DNA of 64,000 bases from an uncultured Bacteroidales bacterium (GCA_947164985.1 CAMUYI010000001.1:1-64000); one strand, 5' to 3'. Positions 40,888-51,100 are shown, counted from the first letter of the stretch. The notes: generated by a model from the letters alone, not told the origin. Numbers and translations: made by a program.

Positions 40888-42348
40888 ATGAAAAATAGAT
40901 GGCTTCTCCTATTGGCGATGTGCGTTCCTATGATGGGGTATGCATATAACGACACCATTTATCGCCATTCCACAGACACGATCATGACCGTTACGCAGGT
41001 TATGGACAGCACGCTCAAGCAGCGCGAGATCGTCATTCACGCCGATTCAACGGACCGCAGAGGACATTATGTCGAGGCACATGTAGGTCTCGGTTTCGGT
41101 TCGTTGGGCTATAACCTGATGGATCCGAACAGCAAGACAAACGGTTCGTTCAGCGCCTTGCTGCAGGCTCAGTACGCGTACTTCTTCACTCCTAATTGGG
41201 GTATCGGAGCCGGACTGTGGTTCACCAACTACACTTCGTTTGCAGGCTGGGGCGGCACGTACAATTGGTACGGACAGACCGACACGGATCTTGAGCAGAA
41301 CTACGACCACAAAGCGGAGGTTACAAGGTGGAACGAACGGGAGACCACCCACAACATCGGTATCCCTATCTCCGTTCAGTTCCAATACCAGAAAGAGGAT
41401 TGGAAAGCGCGGCTTTTTGCCGATCTCGGTCTCGCACCCTCTTTTGCTGTATCCAAGAGATACCGCGTACTCGACGGAGAGATACAACATTCGGGTTACT
41501 ATCCGAAATGGAACTTATGGCTCACCGACATACATGAGTTCGGTCCGAAACAGTACAACTATACCGGCGAGATGAGCGTACGTCCGCAGATAGATGTCTT
41601 CGCAGACCTGGGTGCGCTCCTTCCCCTTACCAGACAGATTGACCTTTTCCTGGGTGGCTACTTCAACTGCGCCCTCAACGATGCCAACAGTTCCGACAAG
41701 AAAGCCTTGGGATGGAAAGATGACACTTTCACTTTCATGGATTCATACGACGGAGCTTATGCAACGAACATGAGTACCGCTTCACATCCGTGGGAAGCAG
41801 GTATCAAAGTCGGTATCCACTGGCATTACATCGAGCCGGACAAGCATGAGACGGAGGATTATTTTGAGTATTTCCAGCGGGCAGAAACCCATACGCAGTA
41901 CCTGACACGGGTAGATACGATCATTGTTGCCCGGGAGGATACGACCGAAGAGAGCGTCGTTCCAGCGCAGATACGCAAGGTGGCGCAAGAGGTAGAGAAG
42001 TTCAACAAGGTCTATTTTGCTTTCGACAAGTATGAGTTGACCAACAAGGCGAAGTTCTATTTGAACTCGATCGTTGAGGCACTGAACCGCGTTCCGGAAG
42101 CACAGATCATGATTGACGGTCACGCTTCGTCAGAAGGCCAGGACGAGTACAACAATATCCTGTCTGCGAACCGTGCGCGGATGGTGGCGAATTACTTAGT
42201 GAGCCGCGGTGTGGATCGCAGTCGTATCGTGACGGCGGGTCATGGATCACGCGTACCGAACGAAGACATGGAACGCGAAGAGATGCGTCGCGACCGTCGT
42301 GTAGAGATCAAAGTGGTGTATAACGACAATGTAGTATTGGAGCAATAA
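40888..42348 (+). CDS. OmpA-family outer-membrane protein
   Basis: 486 residues. Signal MKNRWLLLLAMCVPMMGYA, an N-terminal beta-barrel (about 55-335, with many aromatic strand ends such as GAGLWFTNYTSF), and a C-terminal OmpA peptidoglycan-binding domain (about 380-480) with FAFDKYELTNKAKFYLNSIV, IDGHASSEG and ANRARMVANYLVSRGV. Likely ties the outer membrane to the cell wall. ATG 40888 is chosen as the first start after tRNA-Arg that gives a signal. Followed within 12 nt by a T9SS cargo gene. Confidence 0.92.
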   Translation: MKNRWLLLLAMCVPMMGYAYNDTIYRHSTDTIMTVTQVMDSTLKQREIVIHADSTDRRGHYVEAHVGLGFGSLGYNLMDPNSKTNGSFSALLQAQYAYFFTPNWGIGAGLWFTNYTSFAGWGGTYNWYGQTDTDLEQNYDHKAEVTRWNERETTHNIGIPISVQFQYQKEDWKARLFADLGLAPSFAVSKRYRVLDGEIQHSGYYPKWNLWLTDIHEFGPKQYNYTGEMSVRPQIDVFADLGALLPLTRQIDLFLGGYFNCALNDANSSDKKALGWKDDTFTFMDSYDGAYATNMSTASHPWEAGIKVGIHWHYIEPDKHETEDYFEYFQRAETHTQYLTRVDTIIVAREDTTEESVVPAQIRKVAQEVEKFNKVYFAFDKYELTNKAKFYLNSIVEALNRVPEAQIMIDGHASSEGQDEYNNILSANRARMVANYLVSRGVDRSRIVTAGHGSRVPNEDMEREEMRRDRRVEIKVVYNDNVVLEQ

Positions 42349-42353
42349 GGAGG
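42348..42353 (+). promoter_or_regulatory. Strong Shine-Dalgarno site before a T9SS cargo gene
   Basis: AGGAGG about 7 nt before ATG 42361, overlapping the OmpA stop codon region. Most genes in this window lack such a site. Confidence 0.8.
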
Positions 42354-42360
42354 AATAACT

Positions 42361-45300
42361 ATGAAAACAAGATATATCGTTTTAGGATTGTTGATGAGCA
42401 TGGCGCTGAGCGTCAGTGCACGCACGTTCGTCGCCGGAGAAAACATCTATGTCAATGCGCAACAAGACTTCGATTGGTCACAGGACGGTGCCAAATTGTA
42501 CCTCTACCTATTCAACTCGAATGGTAATATGTGGTTGGATCTGACGCAGGAGAACGGTAAGTTGTATAAAGGCACCTTCGCCGCCAACGGCTCGTATGCC
42601 CAAGCCATCGTCGTTCGTAAGAACCCCGCCAATGCAAGCCATGATTGGAACGGAGTATGGACACAAACCGGCGACATAGACATCGTTGACGATTGGAACT
42701 GTATCGATAACTTCAACGATGCAGAACACCGCTGGAAGATGTATTCGCCTTCGCCGGACAATATTTCCTCATACACCGCTTCACTGACGGCTGAAGTGAT
42801 AGCAGTGTGCCCCAGCACGGACAATATTCCGCTGTCGCTCAAAGCCAAGCTGAATAGCACCAAGACCGCCTATGCGTATGGGGATGTGCACGGACATGCG
42901 TGGTATAGTTCTACAGACGCAAGCACATGGAGTTCTTTGGACAACTATACAGGCTTAGTACGAAACGGGGAGGAACTGATCGATACCATCATCACGCTTC
43001 CTAACCCGCTCCCTGCTTCCGGCATCTATTATTACCTACATTCCAGCACCCCTGCCGGCAGACGGTTGATTCACGTTGTACAGCAGACCACCGGTTGCGA
43101 CCTGGACTGTGAGATTACCTCGTTCGAGACCGCTATCTCTGCTGTCAATGCCGATGACAACACCTATACCCTCGATGGAATGGTGGCCTTTGGTATAGCG
43201 AACGGTTCGCTCGTCATTGAATGCGACGGCGTGTCCGTGACCATTAGCGACGCACAAAGTCCGCAGTCTTTCTCGCTCCACGGTGTTCCGGCAGCTACTA
43301 TCAGCGGCCAGAAAACGAAAGCATATGCTTATTTCACCGGAAACGGAGCATGCCGTGATTCGATTGAAGTGGATATCCCGAATGCCACCGAGGTGGTAGA
43401 CGTACAGACGCGCGACTCTCTCACGGAGCGGACGATCACACTGACCCCGAAAGACTATGACCCCAACAACACCTACGTGTGGCTGGCCGACGGGGACACG
43501 ATTCAAGGCGCACCGCAAGTACTGACGCTCAGTGCGTTCCATACTGACACCACGATCACCTATACCTATAAGGAGTACTACCCCGCTGCCGGTGACATGG
43601 AAGATATGATGAACAACGGCGGATACGAAGACTCGTCCATGGACTATGGTTCGTACGGACAGGTCAGCACGATTAGTGACTATAATTTCTGGGGACGCTT
43701 CCCGCAAACAGCCGGTACGCAAATCAATTTCTATACAGACACATTGCCCGGTGGCGTGAATCCTGAAAAATTGAACCGAAATGGTTTTGCAGTGGTACAG
43801 AATGCCAATAATTTCTGGCTTTCTTATGCGCCAGTCAAGCCCAAGGAGGGTGCTAACTTCGCGCTGTTTGATGCCGAGACAGGTGCTGCAGGAGGCAACA
43901 AGAAAGCCTGGTATGCCACTTCCGCCAATAACCCCAAACTGAAACTGCAGAAGGGAACGACGTATGTGCTCTCTTTCTGGGCCGCCAATATTAACAACTA
44001 CGGTGAGATGGATAATGCCGCACGCTTCGTCTTCCGCATTGAGTACAACGGTCATGTATGGAATTCCGATACCTTGGATCTGAGCAAGCCTGAGTTCCGA
44101 AACAACCGTTGGCATCAGCATTCCGAGACCTTCTACGCCGATGAGGATTGTAGCAACGTGACGATCTCGGTGGTCAACCTCAACACCAATACACTCAATA
44201 TCGGTAATGACTTTGCATTGGACGATATCCAGTTCCACCCCATCAGTTCGGTCTCCAAAGTGGTCAAATCGCAACAGCAGTTCGTTGTTACAGCCCACGA
44301 GCCGAAAATAACGGCTTTCACCGCTACACCGCAACCGATAGCATGTGGTGGCACCTCGTTCGTAGTGAAGATGCACGTTGAGTACGAGAACCCGGACGGC
44401 CGACTCATCATCCGAGATGCCACAGATAATGTCGACTATCCTTATACCGTCTCGGCTCCGTTTGACACACCCAAGACCCTGGATGAAGACATCACACTCA
44501 ACGTACCGACGGCTGACCTGCACAACTGGGAAGTATTCTTCGAGAATGCGCCGTCTGTCAGCAGAACAGCCACCACAAACAGCCCTGTCGTGCCTCTTAT
44601 TGACACGGTCAACATCGCATTTAGTGATCCGGGTTGTACCGATCTGACCACTATTCTCACATTTGATTTGGACTATACCTACCAACGCGGTACACTTACC
44701 TATTGGGTGGACGCACTGCCCAAACAGACCGCCACCTATAGTGTGGACGACCCGACCAAACAGACCTTGACCGGCCTAACGGTGCCGAATATACCGGCAG
44801 ACGGCAGAGCGCACAAGTTGTATGTGTCCTTCGACGGAGCCAACAGCTGCGTCAAGAGTTATACCTTGCCGTACGCACCGATCACATCGGTTATCTCCTC
44901 ATTCGTCGTGACCAAAGACAATGCGACCGTGCTCTGCGATGCGGACTCTTTCTCTGTTACCATTAACGCGACGATTCCTTACGCACTGTCCCGACCGGCC
45001 TTCTTCACCCTACCTATTCCGGGCGGGCCGACCATTACCTCCAGTATCTCCTGGCAAGGCAAAAAGAGTTTCACATGGTCGAGCATCAAGGTACCGATGT
45101 GCGATACCGCTATGATCTTCACAATCCATTACATGGAGATTTCCGGCATGCATGCTTGTCCGGTAAGTGACACGATCGATATGCCTACGCGCATGAGTTG
45201 CAACAAACTGGATACCGCTATCTGCCAAGGCGAGACCGTTACTTGGATGGGTAACACCTACACGGGTCATGTCGGTCAGACGGATACGTTCACGGTAGGA

Positions 45301-45987
45301 TACGATTCACTCATTCTGACCGTACACGCAATCCCGGCTATCACTACCACCCCGATGACCATGACCTGCGACGATGAAGCCAATATTCTCATACCGTTCA
45401 CCGTGGTCAGCGGAAATCCGGATATCTTTGATATCGCTGTGGGCAGCAACCACTACACGGGCTCCATCGTCGGTACGGACATCTCGTTCGTTCGGGCCGC
45501 TGAACTTGTAGCAGGAGACTACTCCGCGACCGTCACCGTCGGCCAGACGGGCATCGATTGTACCTCAGAGGTGAACGTGAACTTCACAATCGCTTTGGGT
45601 GGCAGCCTGCTCAGCAAATGGACCGATGTCCTATTCGTAGACAACTCCTCCAAACGCTTCATTACCTACCAGTGGTATAAGAACGGCGTGGAAATGAGCG
45701 GCGAGACCATGCAACGCTTCTACGACCCTAACGGGCTGAGCAATACGACCGATGAGTACATGTGTCGTATGACCACCGGGGATGGCCAGACCATCTATAC
45801 CTGCCCGATCACATTCGATGAGGTGACACCGAGCCGCACCCTGAACACAGGCGGAGAAGCGCAAGTGATCGGCATCTATGACACCATGGGTCGACCCGTT
45901 TCCGGCCAACTCCACAAAGGTATTTATATCATCGTCACTGAGCAGGACGGTGAGCGAACAAGTAACAAACTGTTTATCTATGAGTAA
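42361..45987 (+). CDS. Large secreted protein with T9SS sorting domain
   Basis: 1208 residues: signal MKTRYIVLGLLMSMALSVSA; an N-terminal beta domain (about 25-130) with WLDLTQENGKLYKGTF; several Ig-like segments; a jelly-roll module resembling carbohydrate-binding modules (about 405-620; WGRFPQTAG, NFWLSYAPV, DFALDDIQF); a CQGETVTWMG motif seen again in the giant protein at 57.6 kb; and a C-terminal type A-like sorting domain (GIYDTMGRPVSGQLHKGIYI to the end, KLFIYE). Likely exported and attached to the cell surface by T9SS; possibly an adhesin or polysaccharide-binding protein. No catalytic domain recognised. Confidence 0.88.
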   Translation: MKTRYIVLGLLMSMALSVSARTFVAGENIYVNAQQDFDWSQDGAKLYLYLFNSNGNMWLDLTQENGKLYKGTFAANGSYAQAIVVRKNPANASHDWNGVWTQTGDIDIVDDWNCIDNFNDAEHRWKMYSPSPDNISSYTASLTAEVIAVCPSTDNIPLSLKAKLNSTKTAYAYGDVHGHAWYSSTDASTWSSLDNYTGLVRNGEELIDTIITLPNPLPASGIYYYLHSSTPAGRRLIHVVQQTTGCDLDCEITSFETAISAVNADDNTYTLDGMVAFGIANGSLVIECDGVSVTISDAQSPQSFSLHGVPAATISGQKTKAYAYFTGNGACRDSIEVDIPNATEVVDVQTRDSLTERTITLTPKDYDPNNTYVWLADGDTIQGAPQVLTLSAFHTDTTITYTYKEYYPAAGDMEDMMNNGGYEDSSMDYGSYGQVSTISDYNFWGRFPQTAGTQINFYTDTLPGGVNPEKLNRNGFAVVQNANNFWLSYAPVKPKEGANFALFDAETGAAGGNKKAWYATSANNPKLKLQKGTTYVLSFWAANINNYGEMDNAARFVFRIEYNGHVWNSDTLDLSKPEFRNNRWHQHSETFYADEDCSNVTISVVNLNTNTLNIGNDFALDDIQFHPISSVSKVVKSQQQFVVTAHEPKITAFTATPQPIACGGTSFVVKMHVEYENPDGRLIIRDATDNVDYPYTVSAPFDTPKTLDEDITLNVPTADLHNWEVFFENAPSVSRTATTNSPVVPLIDTVNIAFSDPGCTDLTTILTFDLDYTYQRGTLTYWVDALPKQTATYSVDDPTKQTLTGLTVPNIPADGRAHKLYVSFDGANSCVKSYTLPYAPITSVISSFVVTKDNATVLCDADSFSVTINATIPYALSRPAFFTLPIPGGPTITSSISWQGKKSFTWSSIKVPMCDTAMIFTIHYMEISGMHACPVSDTIDMPTRMSCNKLDTAICQGETVTWMGNTYTGHVGQTDTFTVGYDSLILTVHAIPAITTTPMTMTCDDEANILIPFTVVSGNPDIFDIAVGSNHYTGSIVGTDISFVRAAELVAGDYSATVTVGQTGIDCTSEVNVNFTIALGGSLLSKWTDVLFVDNSSKRFITYQWYKNGVEMSGETMQRFYDPNGLSNTTDEYMCRMTTGDGQTIYTCPITFDEVTPSRTLNTGGEAQVIGIYDTMGRPVSGQLHKGIYIIVTEQDGERTSNKLFIYE

Positions 45988-46393
45988 ACCAATTTTACCC
46001 GCCTTAGCAGTAGATGCAGCGTGTAGCGGCAATCCCGGCGTGATGGAGTTCCGAGGCGTCATTGCCGATACCGGTACGGAAGTGTTCCGCCGTGGACCGT
46101 TCAAGCAGGGCACGAATAACATCGGTGAGTTCCTGGCGCTGGTGTTGGGATTGGCGTATATCAAGAAATACAACTTACCGTGGGTAATCTATACAGATAG
46201 CGTGACCGCACTCGCATGGGTGCGCGCCAAACGATGCAAGACCAAAATGGAATGGACGATGGAGAGCCAGGACCTCTTTATGATGGTAAGGAAGGCTGAG
46301 ATGTGGCTGCATGACAACACATGGACGACACCCATCTATAAGTGGGACACCAAAGCTTGGGGCGAGATTCCTGCCGATTTTGGGCGAAAATGA
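45980..46393 (+). CDS. Ribonuclease HI-like protein
   Basis: 137 residues from ATG 45980. The four acidic residues of RNase H are in place: Asp in LAVDAACSGNPG, Glu in NNIGEFLALV, Asp in IYTDSVTALAWV and an Asp near the C-terminus (PADFGRK). It degrades RNA in RNA-DNA hybrids. It overlaps the end of the T9SS cargo gene by 8 nt, an unexpected pairing of an exported protein with a cytosolic nuclease. Confidence 0.9.
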   Translation: MSKPILPALAVDAACSGNPGVMEFRGVIADTGTEVFRRGPFKQGTNNIGEFLALVLGLAYIKKYNLPWVIYTDSVTALAWVRAKRCKTKMEWTMESQDLFMMVRKAEMWLHDNTWTTPIYKWDTKAWGEIPADFGRK

Positions 46394-46433
46394 CAAAAAG
46401 AGATAGCAAAATTTAATTTTTTATACGAATTAT

Positions 46434-46464
46434 TTTCGTATATAAAAAAAATATTGTAATTTTG
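46434..46464 (+). promoter_or_regulatory. Promoter of gap
   Basis: A weaker -33 box (TTTCGTATATAA, 46434-46445) and TAATTTTG (46457-46464). Leader about 50 nt. Confidence 0.7.
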
Positions 46465-46518
46465 TAGCCGGTTTGAAAAAAACAATTAATACACAAATAA
46501 TTTAAATTATTACACACT

Positions 46519-47586
46519 ATGACAAAAGTAGCAATTAACGGCTTTGGCCGTATTGGTCGTCTGGCTTTCCGTCAGATGTTTGAAGCTGAGGGTTATGAGG
46601 TAGTTGCAATCAACGACTTGACCAGCCCGAAGATGTTGGCTCACCTTCTGAAGTATGACACCGCTCAAGGTGGTTTCGCAGGCAAGTTCGGTGAGGGCAA
46701 GCACACTGTAGCTTACAAAGACGCTCAACTCGCTGAGGATGGCAAGACCGTTCTCGTTCCGGGTTCGATCATCGTTGACGGCAAGGAGATCACTATCTAC
46801 GCTATGCCGAACGCAGCTGAGCTGCCTTGGGGCAAACTCGGTATCGATGTAGTTCTCGAGTGCACCGGTTTCTATACCAGCAAAGCTAAAGCAGAGGCTC
46901 ATATCCAGGCAGGTGCAAAGAAAGTGGTTATCTCCGCTCCGGCAGGTAACGATCTTCCGACCATCGTTTATAACGTAAACCACAAGACTCTGACTCCGGC
47001 AGATAAGGTTATCTCCGCAGCTTCTTGTACGACCAACTGTCTCGCTCCGATGGCAGCTGCTCTGCACAAATACGCTCCGATCCAGAGCGGTATCATGAGC
47101 ACTATCCACGCTTACACGGGTGACCAGATGATTCTTGACGGTCCGCAACGTAAGGGTGACCTCCGTCGTAGCCGTGCAGGTGCACAGAACATCGTTCCGA
47201 ACAGCACCGGTGCTGCTAAGGCTATCGGTCTCGTTATTCCTGAGCTGAACGGTAAGCTGATCGGTAGCGCACAACGCGTTCCGACTCCGACCGGTTCGAC
47301 CACTATCCTGGTTGCAGTTGTTAAGGGTAAAGACATCACCAAAGAGGGTATCAACGCTGCTATGAAGGCTGCTCAGACCGAGTCCTTCGGTTACACCGAG
47401 GATGAGATCGTATCGAGCGATGTAATCGGTATGAAGTTCGGTTCGCTCTTCGATGCTACCCAGACCATGGTTGCTAAGATCGACGACGATACCTATCAGG
47501 TACAGGTTGTTAGCTGGTACGACAACGAGAACAGCTACACCAGCCAGATGGTTCGTACGATCAAGTACCTCGCTGAGCTCAAGTAA
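46519..47586 (+). CDS. gap: Glyceraldehyde-3-phosphate dehydrogenase, type I
   Basis: Glycolytic enzyme, 355 residues. NAD-binding [14 protein letters not shown] at the start, the catalytic cysteine in [12 protein letters not shown] (near 171), and the ending [14 protein letters not shown]. Codon use appears more biased than in the neighbours, as expected for a highly expressed gene. It has its own promoter and a strong terminator. Confidence 0.97.
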   Translation: MTKVAINGFGRIGRLAFRQMFEAEGYEVVAINDLTSPKMLAHLLKYDTAQGGFAGKFGEGKHTVAYKDAQLAEDGKTVLVPGSIIVDGKEITIYAMPNAAELPWGKLGIDVVLECTGFYTSKAKAEAHIQAGAKKVVISAPAGNDLPTIVYNVNHKTLTPADKVISAASCTTNCLAPMAAALHKYAPIQSGIMSTIHAYTGDQMILDGPQRKGDLRRSRAGAQNIVPNSTGAAKAIGLVIPELNGKLIGSAQRVPTPTGSTTILVAVVKGKDITKEGINAAMKAAQTESFGYTEDEIVSSDVIGMKFGSLFDATQTMVAKIDDDTYQVQVVSWYDNENSYTSQMVRTIKYLAELK

Positions 47587-47606
47587 TCAAGCATTCATAC
47601 TTGATA

Positions 47607-47641
47607 CAAAAAAATGCAGGCTCAAATGCCTGCATTTTTTT
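47607..47641 (+). terminator. Terminator after gap
   Basis: GCAGGC-TCAAAT-GCCTGC hairpin within A and T runs. Confidence 0.9.
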
Positions 47642-47671
47642 AAAGTCAAACGATACGAAAGAAACAACAGT

Positions 47672-49690
47672 ATGAAAAAAATTCTTTATACGCTGACTGC
47701 ATTGATGCTTATGACCACAGCATGTACCAAACAACAACAGACAACGGGTATTCATCTTGAGAATCTGGATACGACCGTAGTAGCGCAGAATGATTTCTAT
47801 CAGTACGCCTGCGGCGGATGGATGGCCAATAACCCCTTGACTCCCGAATACAGCCGCTTCGGTTCGTTCGACAAACTAGGGCTGCAGAACTTAGAGCAAG
47901 TGAACGGTTTGATTCAGGAATTGGCCGCCGAGAAGCACGAGGCCGGTTCCGTAGCCCAGAAAATCGGCGATATGTATAACCTCTCGATGGACACGGCACG
48001 TCGTGATGCAGAGGGCATCGCGCCGGTGGAAGCTTCGCTTAAGGCAATTGAGGCGATCTCGTCCCGCGATGAACTGAGTGCATTGTTAGGTGCGTCAATG
48101 GACTATAGCCTTTGGGCTATGTACGTCGATGCAGACGCGATGAATAGCGCAATGAATATCCTCAATGAGTGCCAAGCCGGTTTCTCGCTGGGAGAGAAAG
48201 AGTATTATATCGATGAGGACGAGCACACGCGTTCCATACGTGCGGCATATGTAGCGTACGTAGAGAAAATGTTCTCTCTCTTCGGTTTTGACCAGGCTGC
48301 AGCGCGTGCACAGACCGTACTGCGAATGGAGACACGGCTCGCCAAAGCGGCGTACTCGAATGTGGAGCTACGCGATCCGCAGCGGAACTATAACAAGATG
48401 TCTATCGACGAACTGCAAGCCCTCGTGCCGCAGGTGGATTGGAAAACTTATTTCACGGCCCTGGGTGTTGAGTTGGACAGCCTGTCGGTAGGTCAGATTC
48501 CGCATCTGCAGGAAGCAGGCAAGATGCTGGCAGACGAACCGTTGGAGGACCTGAAGACACTTTTCGCATGGCAAACCATCGAGGGTGCGGCTTCGTACCT
48601 GACGACGGAGATCTACATGACGAGTTTTGATTTCTACGGTCGTGTGCTGTCGGGTCGTGAAGAACCGAGTCCGCTGTGGAAACGCGCCGTAGGTATCGTG
48701 AACGGTACACTCGGAGAGGCTGTCGGACAGATGTACGTAGCCAAGTATTTCCCTGAAGAGAACAAAGCGCGTATGTTGGCATTGGTGAAGAACCTACAGA
48801 AAGCCCTCGGTATCCGTATCGAGAATCTCGAATGGATGAGCCGCGAGACGAAAGACAAAGCGCTGGAGAAGCTGAATGCCATGACGATCAAGATCGGCTA
48901 CCCGGACGAATGGCGTGACTATAGCAAACTGGATATCAATGCTGCCGACACCTATTATGCAAACCTGCAGCGTGCGGCGAAATTCGAACAGGAGTACAGT
49001 CTTAGCTATCTCGGTAAACCGGTAGATAAGAAAAAATGGTACATGACACCACAGACGGTGAACGCGTACTACAACCCATCCAGCAATGAGATCTGTTTTC
49101 CGGCCGGTATCCTCCAATATCCGTTCTTCGACATGAGTGCCGATGATGCGTTCAACTACGGTGCTATAGGCGTTGTGATCGGCCATGAGATGACCCACGG
49201 ATTTGACGATCAGGGTTGTCAGTTCGATAAGGACGGTAATATGCTCAACTGGTGGACAGCGGAGGACAAAGCGGCTTTCGATGCCCGCACCAAAGTGATG
49301 GAAGAGGCGTTCAATAAGATCGAAGTGGCTCCGGGTGTACATGCCAACGGTGCGTTCACCTTAGGCGAGAACATTGCTGACCACGGAGGATTGCAAGTAT
49401 CTTATCTGGCGTTCACGCTGAACGAAGAGGCGAAAGCAGAGAAAGACCGTCTGCGGACCCGCGACGGCTTCACTCCGGCGCAACGTTTCTTCTTGGCTTA
49501 CGCCAATGTATGGGCAGGCAACATCCGTCCGGAGGAGATTCTGAACCGCACGAAGAGTGATCCTCACTCGCTTGGTCGTTGGCGCGTCAACGGTGCCCTG
49601 CCGCAGATCAACGCCTGGTACGACGCATGGAACGTGACACCGGAAAGTCCAATGTACATCGCACCGGAAGAGCGCGTAAGCATTTGGTAA
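47672..49690 (+). CDS. M13-family zinc metallopeptidase lipoprotein
   Basis: 672 residues, neprilysin/PepO type. ATG 47672 gives lipoprotein signal MKKILYTLTALMLMTTAC (Cys18); the longer frame upstream lies inside gap. Zinc motif HEMTH near 510 in VIGHEMTHGFDDQG, the third ligand Glu and the NIADHGG motif near 570, and the NAYYNPSSNEICFPAGILQ substrate-binding stretch. Acts at the cell envelope on oligopeptides. A bidirectional terminator follows. Confidence 0.95.
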   Translation: MKKILYTLTALMLMTTACTKQQQTTGIHLENLDTTVVAQNDFYQYACGGWMANNPLTPEYSRFGSFDKLGLQNLEQVNGLIQELAAEKHEAGSVAQKIGDMYNLSMDTARRDAEGIAPVEASLKAIEAISSRDELSALLGASMDYSLWAMYVDADAMNSAMNILNECQAGFSLGEKEYYIDEDEHTRSIRAAYVAYVEKMFSLFGFDQAAARAQTVLRMETRLAKAAYSNVELRDPQRNYNKMSIDELQALVPQVDWKTYFTALGVELDSLSVGQIPHLQEAGKMLADEPLEDLKTLFAWQTIEGAASYLTTEIYMTSFDFYGRVLSGREEPSPLWKRAVGIVNGTLGEAVGQMYVAKYFPEENKARMLALVKNLQKALGIRIENLEWMSRETKDKALEKLNAMTIKIGYPDEWRDYSKLDINAADTYYANLQRAAKFEQEYSLSYLGKPVDKKKWYMTPQTVNAYYNPSSNEICFPAGILQYPFFDMSADDAFNYGAIGVVIGHEMTHGFDDQGCQFDKDGNMLNWWTAEDKAAFDARTKVMEEAFNKIEVAPGVHANGAFTLGENIADHGGLQVSYLAFTLNEEAKAEKDRLRTRDGFTPAQRFFLAYANVWAGNIRPEEILNRTKSDPHSLGRWRVNGALPQINAWYDAWNVTPESPMYIAPEERVSIW

Positions 49691-49730
49691 AAAAAAGAAA
49701 CGGAGACTCGAAAGTCTCCGTTCTTTTTTG
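49689..49730. terminator. Bidirectional terminator
   Basis: CGGAGACT-CGAA-AGTCTCCG with flanking A and T tracts between convergent genes. Confidence 0.9.
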
Positions 49731-49743
49731 TATCTTCTCTATC

Positions 49744-50112
49744 TTAGAAACCCAGGATAGCTTTTGCTTCTGCCAGATCCTCGATCGGCGGGAAGTTGCA
49801 GATATCTTTCATCAGGCGGTAAGCTCCTACCTCATGATCGCTAGCCTCACCGTCACCGCACATAGCGTAGATAGTCAGCGCGTGAGCCTCTTTGCGAGCA
49901 GCCTCGTCAGCCTGAGCGATAATGTTGATACCCTCGCGAACCGGCATCTTCTTGTAGTTAGCGATTGCTTCTTGGTACTGCTCCGGATCGTTAGCGAACT
50001 TGTAGGACTTGAGTTCCTTGATGAGCATAGCAGCTTCATCCTCCTTCAAACCGTCTACATTAGCCACACCGTAAGCAACGGTCATAGCGGCAATAATTTC
50101 AGTCTTTGTCAT
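49744..50112 (-). CDS. TerB-like domain protein
   Basis: 122 residues, all-helical, of the TerB (tellurite-resistance) fold: MTKTEIIAAMTVAYGVANVDG, EDEAAMLIKELKSY, GDGEASDHEVGAYRLMKDI. The acidic DG loops where metal binds in TerB proteins are visible at two places. No other ter gene is adjacent. Genes downstream of its promoter on the other side include HIT and greA on the same strand. Confidence 0.75.
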   Translation of the reverse strand: MTKTEIIAAMTVAYGVANVDGLKEDEAAMLIKELKSYKFANDPEQYQEAIANYKKMPVREGINIIAQADEAARKEAHALTIYAMCGDGEASDHEVGAYRLMKDICNFPPIEDLAEAKAILGF

Positions 50113-50163
50113 AATGGTTGTTGTTTTAAAATTAGTAAAAAAATTATTAAAAGGCTTAAGCCT

Positions 50164-50574
50164 TTATTTTGCTTTTTCAACAGCCTCGGCAATCGAGTTG
50201 GCGATGAACGCCATCTCCTCTGCCGGCAGACTCAGTTTGGGATTGGTAAAGAGCATATCCTTCTCGCTATTCATCGGCACGAGATGCACATGCACATGGT
50301 TCACCTCCATACCCAGCACCGCTACTCCTACACGCTTGCATCCGGTAGCTGCTTTGATACCTACGGCCACTTTCTTGGCAAAGGTCATCAGACTCTCCAA
50401 CTGCTCGTCAGAGAGGTCGAAGATATAATCTGCCTCGGGTTCAGCCAACTTAGGGATAACCAGCGTATGCCCTTTGACGATAGGGTTAATATCGAGGAAG
50501 GCGTAGTTCTTCTCATCCTCCGCTACTTTGTAACTTGGGATCTCCCCTTTGATGATGCGTGTAAAGATGGTCAT
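50164..50574 (-). CDS. HIT-family nucleotide hydrolase
   Basis: 136 residues: MTIFTRIIKGEIPSYKVAED at the start and the histidine triad in VNHVHVHLVPM near residue 96. HINT-type enzymes cleave AMP-linked substrates. greA lies 34 nt upstream across a repeat spacer. Confidence 0.95.
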   Translation of the reverse strand: MTIFTRIIKGEIPSYKVAEDEKNYAFLDINPIVKGHTLVIPKLAEPEADYIFDLSDEQLESLMTFAKKVAVGIKAATGCKRVGVAVLGMEVNHVHVHLVPMNSEKDMLFTNPKLSLPAEEMAFIANSIAEAVEKAK

Positions 50575-50608
50575 AGCATTTACGATTTAGTCATTTACGA
50601 TGTACTAT
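50575..50608 (-). repeat. 7-nt repeat spacer between greA and the HIT gene
   Basis: ATTTACG/ATTTAGT units, the same kind as at 9746-9786. Confidence 0.75.
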
Positions 50609-51079
50609 TTAGATGGAAATCTCCAAAACTTCGAACTCAAGGAGTCCGATAGGTACTTTCACTTGTGCGATATCGCCTACTTTCTTACCGAGCAAACCTT
50701 TGGCGATCGGGGTAGAGATAGATATCTTACCCTCTGCGATATTAGCTTCTCCTTCTGTAACGATCTGGAATGTCTTCTCCATGTTGTTACTGAGTTGGCG
50801 CACTTTCACGCGTGTCAGGATCTGCACCTCGTCGGTATTGATCTCGGATGCATTGATGACGCGTGCATCCATGAGTCGTGCCTTAAGTTGTGCGATCTTG
50901 GTCTCCAACGCTCCCTGCGCTTCTTTTGCGGCGTCATACTCCGCATTTTCACTCAAATCCCCTTTCTCACGTGCCTCTGCGATCGCGGCAATGATACGTG
51001 GGCGCTCCACCGTCTCCAAGAACTGGAGTTCCTCTTTTAGTTTCTTAAGACCTTCTTCGGTCATGTACGTTACTGCCAT
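50609..51079 (-). CDS. greA: Transcription elongation factor GreA
   Basis: 156 residues: an N-terminal coiled coil (TEEGLKKLKEELQFLETVERP, GDLSENAEYDAAKEAQG) and a C-terminal FKBP-like domain (SISTPIAKGLLGKKVGD). It rescues backtracked RNA polymerase. Its promoter lies at 51295-51325 and a tiny ORF sits between. Confidence 0.97.
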   Translation of the reverse strand: MAVTYMTEEGLKKLKEELQFLETVERPRIIAAIAEAREKGDLSENAEYDAAKEAQGALETKIAQLKARLMDARVINASEINTDEVQILTRVKVRQLSNNMEKTFQIVTEGEANIAEGKISISTPIAKGLLGKKVGDIAQVKVPIGLLEFEVLEISI

Positions 51080-51100
51080 GTTTTATTTTTGATTTATGAT

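Noticed and set aside
43036..44685. Long open frame of 549 codons on the minus strand
   Set aside because: It lies antisense to the T9SS cargo gene, has no promoter or recognisable domain, and its length follows from the codon bias of the real gene.
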